5,752 bases of DNA from Candidatus Cloacimonadota bacterium (lineage in GTDB: Bacteria; Muiribacteriota; UBA6191; JACPRK01), in the NCBI GenBank assembly GCA_021772705.1, contig JAJFLN010000305.1, forward strand, positions 1 through 5,752, read 5' to 3'. Positions 5,567-5,752 of this stretch are shown here, piece by piece (position 1 is the first letter of the stretch; each line of letters begins with the position of its first letter). The position numbers were made by a program, and so were the translations under genes. The notes beneath the pieces were generated by a model. It worked only from the letters and a program-made list of their open reading frames with translations, was not told the origin of the DNA and did not search any database.

Positions 5567-5602
5567 CTCTGTGCTCTCTGTGGCCACCGTGATCTCCGTG
5601 AT
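5567..5602. repeat. Degenerate 9-bp tandem repeat, four units
   Basis: Successive units are CTCTGTGCT, CTCTGTGGC, CACCGTGAT and CTCCGTGAT, starting at 5567, 5576, 5585 and 5594. GTG holds the same place in each unit. The next nine bases (CCCCAATGA) no longer fit. The nine-base period keeps frame, but no supported gene covers it. Confidence 0.6.
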
Positions 5603-5642
5603 CCCCAATGAAGGCTTCCCCCCCTGAATGCCATACCCCTGA

Positions 5643-5667
5643 CCGGGGCGGGTGCTGTTCACCCCGG
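5643..5667. other. GC hairpin next to the terminal inverted repeat
   Basis: CCGGGG (5643-5648) pairs with CCCCGG (5662-5667). Alternatively GGGTG (5650-5654) pairs with CACCC (5660-5664). Its right edge overlaps the first two bases of the neighbouring inverted repeat by sequence. Confidence 0.4.
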
Positions 5668-5750
5668 GGGTCCCCTCCTCCGTCCGCCCCACTATGCAGG
5701 CCCGCAACAATAGTGGGGCGAACGGATCCGGAATAGGCCAGGGGACCCCC
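5666..5750. repeat. 85-bp imperfect inverted-repeat element (MITE-like)
   Basis: The outer arms GGGGGTCCCCT (5666-5676) and AGGGGACCCCC (5740-5750) are exact complements. Inner arms TCCGT-c-CGCCCCACTAT (5679-5695) and ATAGTGGGGCG-a-ACGGA (5710-5726) match at 16 of 17 positions around a 14-base loop. The outer arms are also nearly self-palindromic. The right end is two bases from the window edge, so the element may extend further. No coding sequence is inside. It is a candidate small non-autonomous element. Confidence 0.75.
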
Positions 5751-5752
5751 TA

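Larger units (their letters stand above)
5156..5752. other. Repeat-rich non-coding upstream region of the DUF4149 operon
   Basis: About 600 bp with no convincing gene. The open frame 5390-5611 on the plus strand (73 residues) runs through hairpins and tandem repeats and has no domain. The upstream extension of the DUF4149 frame looks equally spurious. The region holds the leader inverted repeat, a 12-bp palindrome CAGGCCGGCCTG (5292-5303), a bulged hairpin, paired REP-like hairpins, a 9-bp tandem repeat and a terminal inverted-repeat element. No clear sigma-70 type promoter could be picked for the minus-strand operon. Confidence 0.6.

Noticed and set aside
5390..5611. 73-residue plus-strand open frame
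   Set aside because: It is built from the twin hairpins and the 9-bp tandem repeat, with no ribosome site or domain.
1..5752. CRISPR array, tRNA or rRNA genes, defence or toxin-antitoxin genes
   Set aside because: No regularly spaced identical repeats, no tRNA/rRNA signatures and no matching proteins were seen on either strand.

Overview
The window is GC-rich (about 60% or slightly more by eye) bacterial chromosomal DNA with four protein genes and an unusually dense set of palindromic, non-coding repeats. Gene content (YtcJ-type amidohydrolase, stand-alone LON substrate-binding domain protein, class V PLP enzyme, DUF4149 membrane protein) and hairpin-rich spacers would fit an uncultured environmental lineage such as Acidobacteriota. 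That is only an impression: there is no rRNA, tRNA or marker gene to place it.

Layout. Positions 1-184 are a spacer with a GC hairpin (30-45) and a perfect 25-bp inverted repeat (51-133), just upstream of a complete amidohydrolase gene (185-1771, +). The amidohydrolase stop codon coincides with the edge of an 859-bp non-coding block (1771-2629). This block is bounded by two inverted copies (about 176 and 181 bp, roughly 88% identical by hand alignment) of a repeat with AGGGGCCGCGC ends, and has TA on both outer sides. Its 502-bp centre has no recognisable gene but several hairpins. A LON-domain gene (2753-3442, +) follows.

On the minus strand, convergent with the LON gene, a DUF4149 membrane-protein gene (4625-5155) overlaps a class V aminotransferase/desulfurase-fold gene (3480-4628) by four bases (GTGA), so the two form a translationally coupled pair. 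Their upstream region (5156-5752) has no convincing gene. It carries a possible structured leader (10-bp stem, 5185-5249), a 9+1-bp bulged hairpin, two adjacent REP-like hairpins, a four-unit 9-bp degenerate tandem repeat, and an 85-bp inverted-repeat element at the window's end.

The amidohydrolase and LON proteins look like unrelated single genes. The DUF4149/aminotransferase pair is the only operon. No defence system, CRISPR array, transposase, integrase or RNA gene of a known family is seen. The most notable object is the 859-bp inverted-repeat element, whose 180-bp units show conserved hairpins and might be a non-autonomous mobile element and/or a structured RNA.
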